Of a DNA stretch of 64,000 nt, positions 39,201 to 55,519 are shown in pieces. A model generated the notes under the pieces. That model saw only the letters and a list, made by a program, of their open reading frames with translations, was not told the origin of the DNA and made no database searches. Source of the DNA: Trichoplax sp. H2 (Eukaryota; Placozoa; Uniplacotomia; Trichoplacea); assembly GCA_003344405.1 (NCBI GenBank), contig NOWV01000003.1, forward strand, positions 1,426,001-1,490,000. Reading direction: 5' to 3'. A program made the translations under genes and the position numbers. Position 1 is the stretch's first letter, and each line of letters starts with the position of its first letter.

Positions 39201-39767
39201 CTATGAGTAGATTAATATCTAAATTATCTAGAATTAAAATGTTTTATTGCATTACATTTTAGTCACAAGTATCAGGGCGACATTCAGTCTTTGTATCTAT
39301 ATTTGGATGTGGTAAGTAAATTTTACTGTTGTCAATGGAAGTCGGTAAAGCAAATAGGGTATTATTCGTATAATTTGATTAAAATCCTTTTGACTATGTC
39401 AGATTCACCACCACTATCACCGAAACCGAAAATGTTATACTCATTCCAAGAAAGCCCAGATACGGTAATTACAGTAGCAGAAGCTGATGCTATTTTATGG
39501 ATATTTCAACTAACTGAACAGACATAATCAACTATTCATTTTCCACTATAGATATTAAAAGATATCAACGATGCCGTTAAACAGTCAGAAAGAACTGGCG
39601 ATAAATCAAAAGCCTTTACTGCACGTGGAAGAGCAAAGCGTGCAATTTTACAAAATGACGAACCGGATATCTTACCCAAACGAAGTCGACAAAGTGAAGT
39701 TTTAACTAAACGTTTATCTAATTTAACGTCGGATAAGGAAAAAGTTAAACGATCACAAGGAGAATAA
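30263..39767 (+). CDS. RBL1: Retinoblastoma-like pocket protein (p107/p130 type)
   Basis: A nuclear cell-cycle repressor that binds E2F/DP and is inactivated by cyclin-CDK. I resolve 25 exons from 30263-30499 and 33159-33292 to 39552-39767. They sum to 2994 nt, 997 aa; human RBL1 is about 1068. The N-terminal RB fold starts YDELCLSLNMDKDTAQTAW and continues LHWLTCALFVAGKQ, SLIEFFNKIDKW, DLVNSYHLLLCCIDLIY. Pocket A begins RTPVSSATLSVGRLQALLAK and includes DVFHRSLLACCLEI and KTFPWIVQVFGL. Pocket B begins GLFFRKFYYLASVRLKDLC and continues ELIIDRHLDQLLMCAIYVIC and RGDLVQFYNEVYLDAMKEF. Proline-directed Ser/Thr sites (SPR, SPPLSPKPK) lie in the tail, and the C-terminal RLSNLTSDKEK resembles RBL tails. 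The retained spacer makes it RBL rather than RB1. The start Met is uncertain (an in-frame Met also lies near 30350). AATAAA occurs at about 39948. Confidence 0.93.
32351..32640. repeat. Minisatellite, three copies of a ~95-bp unit in RBL intron 1
   Basis: Three head-to-tail copies of a unit containing ACTACTCGTATGTAAATAAT, GTGAGGTTATATAGCCTAAC, CAGTTCCTTTGCATTTTTCT and GATATTATCCACACATCGTT start near 32357, 32450 and 32546. Copies differ by a few substitutions and a small indel in the third. Confidence 0.9.
33031..33165. repeat. 67-bp tandem duplication that includes the RBL exon 2 acceptor
   Basis: TAGACCNACAAATTTAATCT through GTCATGTTACAACCTAGGGC occurs at 33031 and again at 33098. The second copy ends in the CTAG acceptor used for exon 2 (33159). 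The first copy carries an identical, apparently unused acceptor. Confidence 0.85.
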
Positions 39768-40117
39768 ATATTAATGTAACATGAATCACATACGATGAAT
39801 TAAGTGATTATCAATTAATCAATCTATCGTCGCATATGTATCATTTATTACAATTCAGTTTTAGTAATTTGTCATGATATGTAGACAGTACTGATTGACT
39901 TACAGTAACATGTATATTACTTCAACTATTACAGTTTCATAGTGAAAAATAAAATTTTGTATTACTATTGTAAAAACAGTGTAATTATTTAATATTAATT
40001 ACTACTGCTCTTACTAAAACAATCGAAATTTTTTACATACTGTATTATTACTTAATTATACCTTCATCATTGAGCATATGTACAAATAATATTATGAAGA
40101 TTGTAATAAACTCTATA
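39768..40117. other. 3' intergenic spacer, RBL and POMGNT2 convergent
   Basis: 350 bp between two stop codons. AATAAA at about 39948-39953 would serve RBL. Nothing else is seen. Confidence 0.45.
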
Positions 40118-41273
40118 TTAACTTTTCTTATCAGTATGACAATATAACGTATTGCTAAAGGGTCCTTTAGTCGAGTCATTAATTATTGCCCTAATCCAAG
40201 CATAATAAAGTTGATTTCGATCAATATTATCAGAAATAATGAGGCGAGTTTCATTAGTTACATAGGCTATAACACTTTCTTGATTAGATTGTTGTAGCCA
40301 TATTTCAAATAGAATTTTATAAGATTGTCGTTGTTGTTGGTTGCACAATTTTATTGTCCATGGTAAATCCCAGGTAATTGTGATGTTACTTTTACCTTGA
40401 TGATAGCCAACAGAGCAAGTGATATTGTCAACACGTGAAGGTGGAAATTGTAAATGGCGATGCTGACCTTCGTTAGTTGTCCAGTACTGAGTTTGTTGAT
40501 CGAATAATAAGGTTAATTGTTGAGAGAATGATTCAATTTCAATAACAGTATCTTGATAAATATGATATAACCAATTTGGATCTTGACAACATGAATGAAG
40601 TGGAACTTCAACTGTGCCAATAATTTCTTCTTGTTGATGATGAGGCAAATGATTGATTCCACCTAATTGACTCGGATACTCTGGATGAGCAATGGAATGA
40701 CTACTAATTTGATTTGTCCAACTGGCATAATGCAATTGGATATCAGGTAGGCCAGCCATAGTCTTATAAGGCGTATAATGATGAGGATTAATTGCATACG
40801 GAAATAACTCCAACAGAAATGAATTTTGCGGTAGAAATAATCCTAATATTAATGCAGAACCATGCATACCAATTAAACCAATGGTTTGGCACGATAATAT
40901 AGATAGTTGATGAGTTATATTATAGTCTTGGCTATCTTCAATGGATAAGGTAATGACATTTCTCTTATATTTATCTGCAATAAATTGTTTCAGTCGATCT
41001 ACATTGATAATAAGGCGATTGCTATGTCGTAACATGATGACAATAACATTATCATCGCTCTCCAGTTGAGATGCGGTCGATATTGGGCAATGAATGTTTA
41101 ACTTTTTCATGATGAATTGTGTAAATGTTCGATAAGGAAATGTATTAGGCAATTTTCTTTGAATTGGACCTTGCGGCGCGGATGACTGGAAACCATATTG
41201 ATACCAAGTAGTCATTTTGGAGATCCCTACGATAACTTGTTGGAAACAAATAAGAGATCCATGCTCATTGTCA

Positions 41274-41307
<34 letters not shown>

Positions 41308-41962
41308 GATTACGAGTGTTGAGCAAAGATATTAAATCTTTCTTATATAATGGTAAACGATTTGAAAATAAATTATATAGGTATGCATAATGAGTAGGTG
41401 GTTCTTCATCGAAAAATATTACTTGAATATTATCAGAGTATAAATTGGAATATTGGCGTAATGTATAATATAACGGTATTAAATCATCATGAATAACGTG
41501 CATAATATTACTAGGGTAAAAGCGACGAAAGATTAAATGATTTCCGTTCATTATAACTGATGAATTTAAATTAAATTTTTGGCTAATGACTTGCCAGGGT
41601 AATTCTACAAAATTAAAGTATTGTCTGTTATGATCTTCAACCGATGACATATCTAATAATGTTGGATTAAATCGATCATCAGGTAGGTTATCTCGTATGG
41701 ATTTAGTCAAGCCATGGATAAAAATAAATTCATCATAATTATAGGAATAGCATAAATGATCGAATTTGCAAATACGATTGGTTGAGTGATTGCCCCAACA
41801 CCATACTGATGATCCACGTTGTAATAGTGACATGATGTCGTTTATCTTTGTCTGATTATGAGCAGGAAGATGATCAAGATTTTGATATTGATGAATGGCC
41901 ATGGTAATCATTAATGCAACGATTGGCGTTACAGCCATCCAATAGCGGATGTACAATTGCAT
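40118..41962 (-). CDS. POMGNT2: POMGNT2 (protein O-mannose beta-1,4-GlcNAc transferase 2)
   Basis: An ER type II membrane glycosyltransferase that adds GlcNAc to O-mannose in the core M3 glycan of alpha-dystroglycan. Single exon, 614 codons; human is 580. A signal anchor lies at residues ~8-24 (WMAVTPIVALMITMAI). The GT61-type catalytic domain shows SVEDHNRQYFNFVELPW, NIMHVIHDDLIPLYYTLRQY, SKMTTWYQYGFQ, IGLIGMHGSALILGLFLP and LLELFPYAINPHHYTPYKTM. The C-terminus is a fibronectin III-like domain (WDLPWTIKLCNQQQ). An AAT microsatellite (41276-41306) gives an Asn tract at about residue 220, unlike vertebrate forms. The matched motifs are dense enough for a firm call. Confidence 0.95.
41276..41306. 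repeat. ATT trinucleotide microsatellite coding poly-Asn in POMGNT2
   Basis: About ten TTA/ATT units in a row on the plus strand encode a run of Asn on the minus strand, between the GT61 motifs, in what should be a surface loop. Confidence 0.9.
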
Positions 41963-42082
41963 GATGTCTTCTACCGCTTACCAAGTACCACTCAAAAGAT
42001 TTTGATCATTACTATCTATTGTAGAGTATAATCAAGAGCTGAAGTATTGTACCTATTCATGAATAAAGATTGATATTACAGG

Positions 42083-43097
42083 TAGAAAATGTTGTTGATT
42101 GTAAGGCTTGGCAGATGGCTGCCCATTTTGCTGTCCTTGAAGTCGGTTGCAGACTTGCAATTGAGGAAGCGGAGACAAGCAAAAGCCGTCCGTATGTCTG
42201 TAGACGTTACGGTAGCCCACGAGGACCAAGCAGTGTACAGTACAGTACAGTACTGTACAGTACAGTGTACCGTAACTGTACTGTACACTGTACAGTATAC
42301 TGAGTACTGTACACTCAGTACAGTACGATGGTACAGATGGACGTACGACTAGACTATGTCAAGATTTCATCATGCTCATTGCTGGCAGAACCAACCGTAC
42401 CAGTAGCTCTAGCTCAGTCTAGCCTTATGTACCGGAGTCGATGTCAATGGCGGATTTGGCTACAAATTACTGAGCAGCAACAACTTCATCGTTCTACTTT
42501 AATCGACATTNNNNNNNNNNNNNNNNNNNNTAGAAAATGTTGTTGATTGTAAGGCTTGGCAGATAGCTGCCCATTTTGCTCTCCTTGAAATCGGTTGCAG
42601 ACTTGCAATTGAGGAAGCGGAGACAAGCAAAAGCCGTCCGTATGTCTGTAGACGTTACGGTAGCCCACGAGGACCAAGCAGTGTACTGTACTGTACTGTA
42701 CAGTACATACAGTACAGTGTACAGTACAGTACAGTACTGTACACTCAATCATTCGCTACAGTACTATACGTACAGTACTGTACTGTATACTGTACAGTAC
42801 AGTGTACCGTAACTGTACTGTACTGTACTGTACACTGTACTGTACTGTACTGTACACTGTACTGTACTGTACTGTACACTGTACTGTACAGTACGGTACA
42901 CTGAGTACAGCACAATGGTACAGATGGACGTACGGCTGGACTATGTCAAGATTTCATCATGCTCATTGCTGGCAGAACCAACCGTACTAGTAGCTCTAGC
43001 TCAGTCTAGCCTTATGTACCGGAGTCGATGTCAATGGCGGATTTGGCTACAAATTACTGAGCAGCAACAACTTCATCGTTCTACTTTAATCGACATT
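42083..43097. repeat. Duplicated block either side of a 20-N gap
   Basis: Copy 1 (42081-42510) and copy 2 (42531-43097) both run from TAGAAAATGTTGTTGATTGT to ACTTTAATCGACATT. They share the same order: a ~150-bp stop-free segment, a TACTG/TACAG array, then a ~190-bp segment from TGGTACAGATGGACGTACG. They differ by a few substitutions and by array length (about 85 versus 230 bp). Ns occupy 42511-42530. This most likely reflects two haplotypes or an expanded repeat placed in tandem by the assembler. Confidence 0.9.
42681..42911. repeat. Long TACTG/TACAG pentamer array
   Basis: About 230 bp composed almost wholly of TACTG, TACAG and their reverse complements, for example GTACTGTACTGTACTGTACA. 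It is the longest such array in the window. The equivalent site in the other copy of the block (42236-42322) is much shorter. Confidence 0.9.
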
Positions 43098-43181
43098 GCT
43101 ATTGGTTTTAATTGTTACTAAGAGCTAAATTGACCTTCAAGGTAGATTACTAAGTCATTTCAAATGGCTTATTATACCTTT

Positions 43182-47622
<4,441 letters not shown>

Positions 47623-48790
47623 GTTGAAAATTCACTTTTATGAGCTAAAATTCATCACTCTTTTATAACTAATACTTTTACGGAGTATGGTAAATTTGCT
47701 CGGCAATGTGTTGCAGCTTGAGAATTCATTATTTTATACAACAAAGGTGTAAGCCATTTGTAATATAAAAATTTGCAAGCCGATGTCATTCGCTATAATA
47801 ATAGCAATAATTGATAATTTTGCATATGTAAAAAGCTTATACGTGTATTTGGTTAAAATTTCAAATTGCAGTTAAATATCAATAAAATACATTATATTGC
47901 ATTATCATGATTATAGCCAACCTAGACCTACCATCTAGAAGTTACTTATGAATAATTTACAATAATTACTCTATACATATTTACTGAAGCACTTGTAATC
48001 AATTGACTAGATATCTCGCAATGAATAGTATGAAAACTACAAGTATAGTAACGTTGTCGGACACGAAATATTCAAGATAATAATTAACAACGAATCCTTA
48101 CATTGTACACGTGCGAGTACTGTACGACATGCTAGTTACACCCACACCAGATAACCTAGAGCTTCACTTAAATACGTACTTTAATATTATTATTTTTACT
48201 CCCCAGATATCATACTTTAAAAGTTTTAAATTCCCAACTTTCTAGAAATGTACGTTAATATTGAAGATATAAGTGGCCGGGTACTGTACGAATGTAAAGT
48301 TTCGCTGAAAGTATGGGGTACACATCATTTAAGAAACAACTGGTAGTAGCAAATATGATAAGAATTCGATCAACTATCCAGCAATCCCACACCAGTTAAT
48401 ATTCTTAGTATGAAATCATTAAATTACGTTATTTACACTCTTGGCCCGTAAGTTAACAATTGATAAAGTATATTATCGTGATTAGTGTAGCCAATTCAAG
48501 TAATACTCTAGAGACGTTATCAACTTAATACACGATTTTATTTCTGGTAATGATACTCAATGTAGCCAAAACAATTTCAATTTATAGTCTAATCATTGTA
48601 CAACAAACGAAGAGTCCATATGTGTAAAACACATAATCCAAAAACAAACTTTAAAGCAATGATATTAGGCTCTGATTTGGTTACATATCTATTATTTATC
48701 CGATAAATAAGATAAACTCAACGATTACTATCCATCTGGATCACTTGAAGTAAATATATTTCACTGTTATACAAAAGGATTCCATAAATA
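47623..48790. other. 3' intergenic spacer, AFG3L2 and PRMT5 convergent
   Basis: 1.2 kb of AT-rich sequence. AATAAA at 47881-47886 probably ends AFG3L2 transcripts. No gene or RNA is recognised. Confidence 0.45.
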
Positions 48791-51700
48791 CTACAAACCA
48801 ATTGTATAAGAACGTCCATTTGGGTTGTGCAACCCTGAAATATAAGGGTTTGTGACACACCATTCATACCAAACTTTCGATGCCGATGATTTTCGCCAAA
48901 AATGAACATCAATTCTTGATTCCGCTTTCACATATATCGGTTCCTAACATTTTAAATCGCAGTATCCAAGTCATCAGGGTTAATAGTCAAATTTTACAAT
49001 AAAATTCTATTGGTATAATTTACCAAATCAACACATAGCGCTCTATAAAACTTGATTATCACTAAGTAACGTGCAATAGCTCTTTCGGTAACTAACCCTT
49101 AATGGAAACATAATTGGAAACCAGCTAAACATCCCTTCAGAATGACGTTCAGGAACAGTACCTAATCAATAAACAGCAATTATAAATTATTGATAACTAA
49201 ACCATAATGCAATAGACTCTGAAAGTGATACAACAAACATACTTACTTATAGTCACATTTTTATATAAAATAGCTTCAAAGTATCCAGCAAAACCAGTCA
49301 AAACAGTATCTTTTGAAGGTGATTGATAAGTTAAGCAAATATATCTATCATTACTCCTAGATCCTGTAAAATAATTAATATTATTAAGTGCTTTACTTTC
49401 CATTAATAAATTATCAGTTATTCCATTTAATAATTACTTACCAGAGCCTGAATTAGGATGGCTGAACGAAAAACATTCCAACGGATCCGAGAATATATGT
49501 ACATTATGCAGATGAACAACGAAGGGAGTTTCAAACGAAATCTATCGCAATCAAAGTATACTAATAGAATTACATTGAGATAGCGACCTTGGATGAAATA
49601 ATTAAGCAATATCTAACAATGAAATTTCAATGCATAATCACGAACAGCTATAATCTTCCAATATCATGCGCGTATAGTCATAGATTTACTCGTAAGTAGT
49701 AATTCAGCATTCATCTACTACTATTTTATAAAAAACCATTTGTGAAAACCTTATACCGATTTCATGTAATTATGGTGCTTAATAATTTTGTTATTTATCG
49801 ATACTAAACGTATATTGCTGACAATTATGAACTGCAGTGTATGAATGTAAGAGTATTGTAAGGAATACTCATAGATAAGATCAATATTTTTGTAATATTT
49901 CCATCATTATTTTATAGTACCAGAGGGGCATATACTGAACTCATAATTATTACCAGTGGATGCCTATCTTTCTCCCTACAGTCTCTAACTTCATTATATA
50001 ACTTTGAAGACGAAAAAGGTGACAAATACGACGAATATTTGGATGGAATGGAAATACCGCCCTCTAAAGAAGATAATTCTAAATTAATTGCGCTGTGATA
50101 CATTTATTTCCAATTAATGAAAGTTATCAATAGAATAGAATATTTGAAGTATATTAATTCTTTATCAGATGTTATAGCACTATAGGATATATATATATAT
50201 ATACCATTCAAGTACTTCATAGCACCATCCAAGCATTCTGGAGAGAGTTCGTTATCACCAAATGATCCTAGCAGTTCGCTTACGATAATATCGGCCTACG
50301 ATAATTAATGATATAATGACAAATAAAGACATGTAACTGATCGTGCTAAAAATTATCTGGTATTTTTCTTTTTTAACAGTCAAACAATGCTACAGCAACA
50401 TTGTAATCAGTTAATAATCAACGAACAACAATAAACTATAAAATTACCTTGCATGGGGGCTCCCATTCTCTCATATCCGTTGATACAACCGTCACTTGGT
50501 CTCCCCATTCTACTGCTTTCAAATTTTGTAATCTAATATTCGATATTAAATGTCAAAAATTTACTTGGTATTACCCATTTCATAATATGCTTACTTGACA
50601 ACTTAATACATGTCATAACTGATCTATAATTTATAATCGAATAACAATTTACTGCCAATACATTTATGACATACGTAATGACGGCATTAGGATTTTTTTC
50701 TATCGCATATACAGTCAACTTGGTTTGTAAACTATAACCAGCACGTAAAGTAGCTTTCACTAGCGGTCCTCGGCCAGCCCCTAAAACCATTACAACACTA
50801 AATCCAATAGAATTATTACCATTACCGTAATACCTGTCATATTATGAGAAGTAACGCGTAAGATTAGTTAATAAAGGTTAGATATACTAATACATACGTT
50901 TCGTTATGATTACTCTCTATACGGTCAAGAAGCGCCAGATAGATTGCCTGTTAAAAATGACGATAAATGAATATTCTCAATAATGCATAGTATAGTAGAA
51001 AACATTATATGAGTACTATATAAAACAGCCTACCTCTTCATATCGCGCATACTTAACAGGATCTTTTTCAAAAACTTCATAGGTTTGAGAATCTAAATTA
51101 TCCATTAGTGGCTAATAATAGATTATTTTATATAAGAACAGGTTATCAACCTTTTAAATCGCGATACTTTCATTTAAGGTATTTTAAGTAGTAACGAAGA
51201 TTTACACCCAGTACTTGTAAATTAACCTGTAATGGCCACTGTAAGTAATCTCCGTAACCACGCACAAACTTTTGGTAATCGTCTAAAGGCGGTTGATTCT
51301 AATGCAGTATGATAATGCAAAATAAGAACTGGAAGCTATCACATAATAGAATAATCTTAGAAAAAATCCGCGAGAATAATCGCGCCGAGATATTAAAGTA
51401 TTTTTATTTTGAACAAACTTCATGAACGTGCTCCAAATATTGAAAATAAGAATTAGAGCCCTAAAAGTAATAAAATTTAATATTTGTAACATCCTTTCCA
51501 TGATAATTCTCCAAATCTATCAAATCTTTACATTAACTACTTTGATACCTTGGTAGGATCTTGGCAATTACCAGATACAATACTTTGGATTCTTAACTGG
51601 CGTATAAAAGATCATCATCAATTAATTAATTGCACTAACAAGAATCGCAAGACGTACTATAAATTATTAAAATTCGGTTAGCCGTATTATTTATTTTATG

Positions 51701-54232
51701 GCAAGATTATTTCCAATACAATAACATACCTTAAAAAATCGCTTAGCCATTTCCTGATGGCCACGACTTAAAACAGGATAACCTATCATAAATGTTTAAG
51801 GCAATCAGATAATGAATCTTTGTACTATGAATATTCTTTCAGCTATTGTAAAAAGAAAATTATATAATGACGATTAAGGTGTCAACTTATGAATGCAATT
51901 TTATTCACAGATCACTAATAAATTTGATATTACCTATCTTATTTTGTATCAAAAGCAGTACAATATTCAACTATAATAATCAAGCTTACCTTTTTTATTT
52001 GTACGAAAAATACTAGTAGGAAACGATAAACACTTGATAGGCTCGCCAAACCATCTATCGATTTCAACATCTGTCGGTAAAGCCTGGGTTACTTCCAGCA
52101 CTATTATAAGTCAACAAGATTAAGGGAGTTGATAGCCATTACAATACTAGCACCGCAAACCTAGTACTTGTCAGTGCTAATGTTATAAGCTACAGTTTTA
52201 TTATAAATAGTGAACAGTGTAAGATTTTCGATCGACTACAAAATAGAAGCACAATTACTAAGATATTAATAAGAATTTCGTAATACAAAAGGAGCTACTT
52301 TCACTATCGTTATTGCTTTTAACGTATCCTAACTTACTGTACCTAGCCCGAGTCTCTTATGAAAACTGCACATAGATCTCAAGGTATTCCACCTTCATAA
52401 ATAAATAGTATAATTGAAGGTGTATGCAAAATATCCAATCATCAACTCTTAAACATTTACTGTAGATATTCATATATTTAAGTTTGGATAGTCTAATAGC
52501 TACGTTTAGTGCTACTTACCATCCCCAGGGGTCTTCAAGGGCGGTATCCTAAATATAAAATTAACAGGTAATCATATACGTGAAAGTAACCCAGTAGGTA
52601 AGAATAATATCAATAAAATACTACAACAAGGAAAACTTTATAATACAGGAGATTTTCATATATGCAACATGCAATACCCTTACAGCATCATTTCCATTAT
52701 TAGTGGCACATAATGGCACTTGAATCCAAACCTGATTGAAAAATGAAAATAAACTGATTTGTAAATCAAATTCAATAATCGAATATACAAATGCTATTAC
52801 CAGTATACGCAAAATTATTTTATCTAAATAAGCAAGATCAACACAGGGACTGCTAGAAAGATATAGGGACGGCAAGTGGCCATTCAGTGCAAAATAATGA
52901 GGGGGGCTATCACTTTTCTGATCATTCTACTCTACGCAGCCGCTCCAACCGTATATCACACTGTACAAGATCAATTAAGCAGCTAATTTGGGAGAATATA
53001 ACATATCGTTTCAGTTGAGATGATCAGTAAAATAGTCGCCGCCCTCATTTTTAGTGTACTGAATGACCACCTTTCCTGTCCCTCTTTTTCTTTTTACTGT
53101 AGTAGTCCTGGATCAACATAACTACGATGATGCGGTCATTATAGGAATCCAAATTGAACATTTTCTAAATTAGTAACACCCAAGCCTTTGTCTAATTGTA
53201 TTTGCTTTAAGTGCAATCATCTTTCGCACAAACATCATTTATAATGCACTGAAAAAATGAGTATACAGCACCTACAGAGAAAGATTTCTTACCTGTTGAT
53301 GTCCCAACGACGTATTCAAATAACTGTTTAAAATGCTAGCCAATCTGGCGACAGAACCGCCATTAAGTTGGACAGTGATTGCTGGCAGTGAGAGATGGCT
53401 TGCGTACGATAGTTCCTGGTTCAGGGCCTAAAGAAAATAATATGCAATAATAATTGGATAACATAGTCATCATACGTATGAAAATATCTAGAGGTAGTAT
53501 AAACGGGTACAGCAGCAGAAATGAGCTCTTGGAAATTGTTTGATCTAGCAAAATATAGCTCGTGCTTTATATGCTGTATCCAGCCTATCAACTGTCAATA
53601 AAGGTACAAGTTTATACGGTAGGTTACCTTTTCAGAATTATAGCGCGTTGCTTCATCTACAGAATCAGGTAAAATCCAAGGTGAAATCTTGCCCACAATA
53701 GAGGAGCTCCACTCTTTATAGATAATAAATTGAGGTGAAAATTTTTGCAGGAATCTTATTAGTACTGTAAATCATTATTATACAGTACAGTAATACGCGT
53801 ATACAACAATGTTTCAATGAATCTACTATTTGTTTACGTAGGTTCGGCAAAGGAATTATCCGAGCCTATACTATAACTTGCATTGCATTTCATAGGTAAG
53901 TAATACAAAAAAATGTTCATTGATGGCTAACCTTGGCCAGATAATAAAGCGTCTGGTACAGCAAAAAGTCCTCCGCGATTTCGAGCAGGTCCTTCGATAA
54001 ATTCACGTTTGCAACGTGGATGAGAAATTGGTGTGCAAACAAAGTCAAACCTATCCACGATTCAATGGAAATTTTAACCGCCTGTAAACCGCTTATAGTC
54101 ATGATTCTCATCCTATCAGCAATAATACTATATTTACCCAGCTTCAGTAGCCGATGTAACAGCTACTCGTAAATCGGGAACGTGAAAGAAATCAATGCCA
54201 CAAGAGAACCTTCTTCCTTGATTGTCAGCCAT
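48791..54232 (-). CDS. PRMT5: PRMT5 symmetric protein arginine methyltransferase
   Basis: Type II arginine methyltransferase that, with MEP50, symmetrically dimethylates Sm proteins and histones. About 20 exons, first 54232-54138, 54050-53932, 53713-53628, 53427-53293, 52731-52684, and the last ending at the stop (48791-48793). The N-terminus is [20 protein letters not shown]. The TIM-barrel region shows [50 protein letters not shown] and [17 protein letters not shown], which contains the Phe needed for symmetric methylation. The SAM-binding motif is [12 protein letters not shown], then [11 protein letters not shown] and [10 protein letters not shown]. The double-E loop is [15 protein letters not shown]. 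The beta-barrel has [46 protein letters not shown], and the tail [19 protein letters not shown] with YTIGL. Exon edges in the middle were placed by homology and may shift by a few bases. Confidence 0.94.
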
Positions 54233-54603
54233 GATGGATTTAAAATTCGCGCTTGCTCATTTGTCCTAACACGTGCGACGTCCCCTGACGAACTCAGTCA
54301 AGCGAATGGATACCGGCATACCCATACAGTACATCGGACGCCATATGATAGTCTCATAGTATCAGATAATATAGGACCTAGCGATGGCGAAATTTCTCTT
54401 CTACCTAGCTAATCAAATCCTAGAATAGAATTTAACTCAAGTCGATGGTATAGCATGGGACAGTATAGTACAATAGTCTGCAGGAAAAGTAATACAGTAC
54501 AGTGTACAGTACAAAGTCTAGATCATAAATGTTCAGTATCATACTGGACGTACTGTAGACCGTAAGCTTCCCCCGGTCAGCAGTCCACCCGAACGAATTC
54601 AAG
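54233..54603. promoter_or_regulatory. Shared 5' region of PRMT5 (-) and MRPL16 (+)
   Basis: 371 bp between divergent start codons must carry both 5' UTRs and probably both promoters. It includes a short TACAGTACAGTGTACAGTAC array at about 54494-54512. No TATA box is clear. Bidirectional promoter use is inferred from spacing only. Confidence 0.4.
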
Positions 54604-55519
54604 ATGTCCATCCTGCAAACAAGCCTCCTCAGTAGCTTTTTAATTTCTACAAAGGTATTCTTTTAAGTCACTGTACGCCTACAGTTAGTCAATTTATTTT
54701 CCTAGAGAAGATTATGATACCTGTCAGATAGGAGCGGTAAAGCTACAATCTCTTAATGATTTGTATTAAGCTTTCATCACGTCGTATTAGTGAATTCATG
54801 AATTAGAATGATCGATATAGCTTTGCAATCTGTCGACCTGTAATAGCAAATTATATATAGTTTAAAGAGTGCTATAGAACCTTGATGAAGAAAGTTTGAA
54901 TGCAGTATTACACCAGCTCCAAGCCATCGTTATTTGCTCATAATACAAATGCCCTTCCTATTTTAATGTATATACTGCACTCTATTAACATTACTCTTTC
55001 ATTTGCATTGTACTCTAGCTGCATACGTACGTACATTTGGTTAACATGTTGCTTTCGTGAATATCCTAGGTAGGTCGCAATAGTTTATTGCAGCCATTCC
55101 AATTTGGGATAAGACACCTGAAAGTTAGAATTAAACCTCCTCAACCTAAATTAAGTGAAATTAAGTGGAAATTCGATGATAATATGGACTATGGTATCTA
55201 CTCAGCTTCGTCAGGCTATATTAAAGAAGCTTCATTCGAAGCAGGTAGAGTGGCTATAAGAAGATTAACCAACGTTCGCAATTTCTGGGTTGCAGAAGCT
55301 ACTGTACCGGTGACTAAGAAAGGTATAGGATCTAGAATGGGTAAAGGCAAAGGCAAACTACACCACTATGTCAAAATCGTTAAACCAGGCGACAAGTTGT
55401 TTGAATTTGATTGTAACAATGAATACTTAGCACGAGCGGCATTTAGAGCTGTTACCTTTAAGCTGCCAGTGAGGACCAAACTAAGGATTCGACCTAATAC
55501 ACAATCAGACAAGATTTAA
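54604..55519 (+). CDS. MRPL16: Mitochondrial ribosomal protein L16
   Basis: A bacterial-type uL16 family protein of the mitochondrial large subunit, located near the peptidyl-transferase and A-site tRNA. Two exons: 54604-54654 (MSILQTSLLSSFLISTK, a plausible mitochondrial targeting start, followed by GTATTC donor) and 55070-55519. They join in phase 0 to give 166 aa. The L16 signature is GSRMGKGKGKLHHYVKIVKP, with ASSGYIKEASFEAGRVAIRR and YLARAAFRAVTFKLPVRTK around it. The first exon is inferred from phase and character; a start within exon 2 cannot be excluded. It is divergent from PRMT5. Confidence 0.88.
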
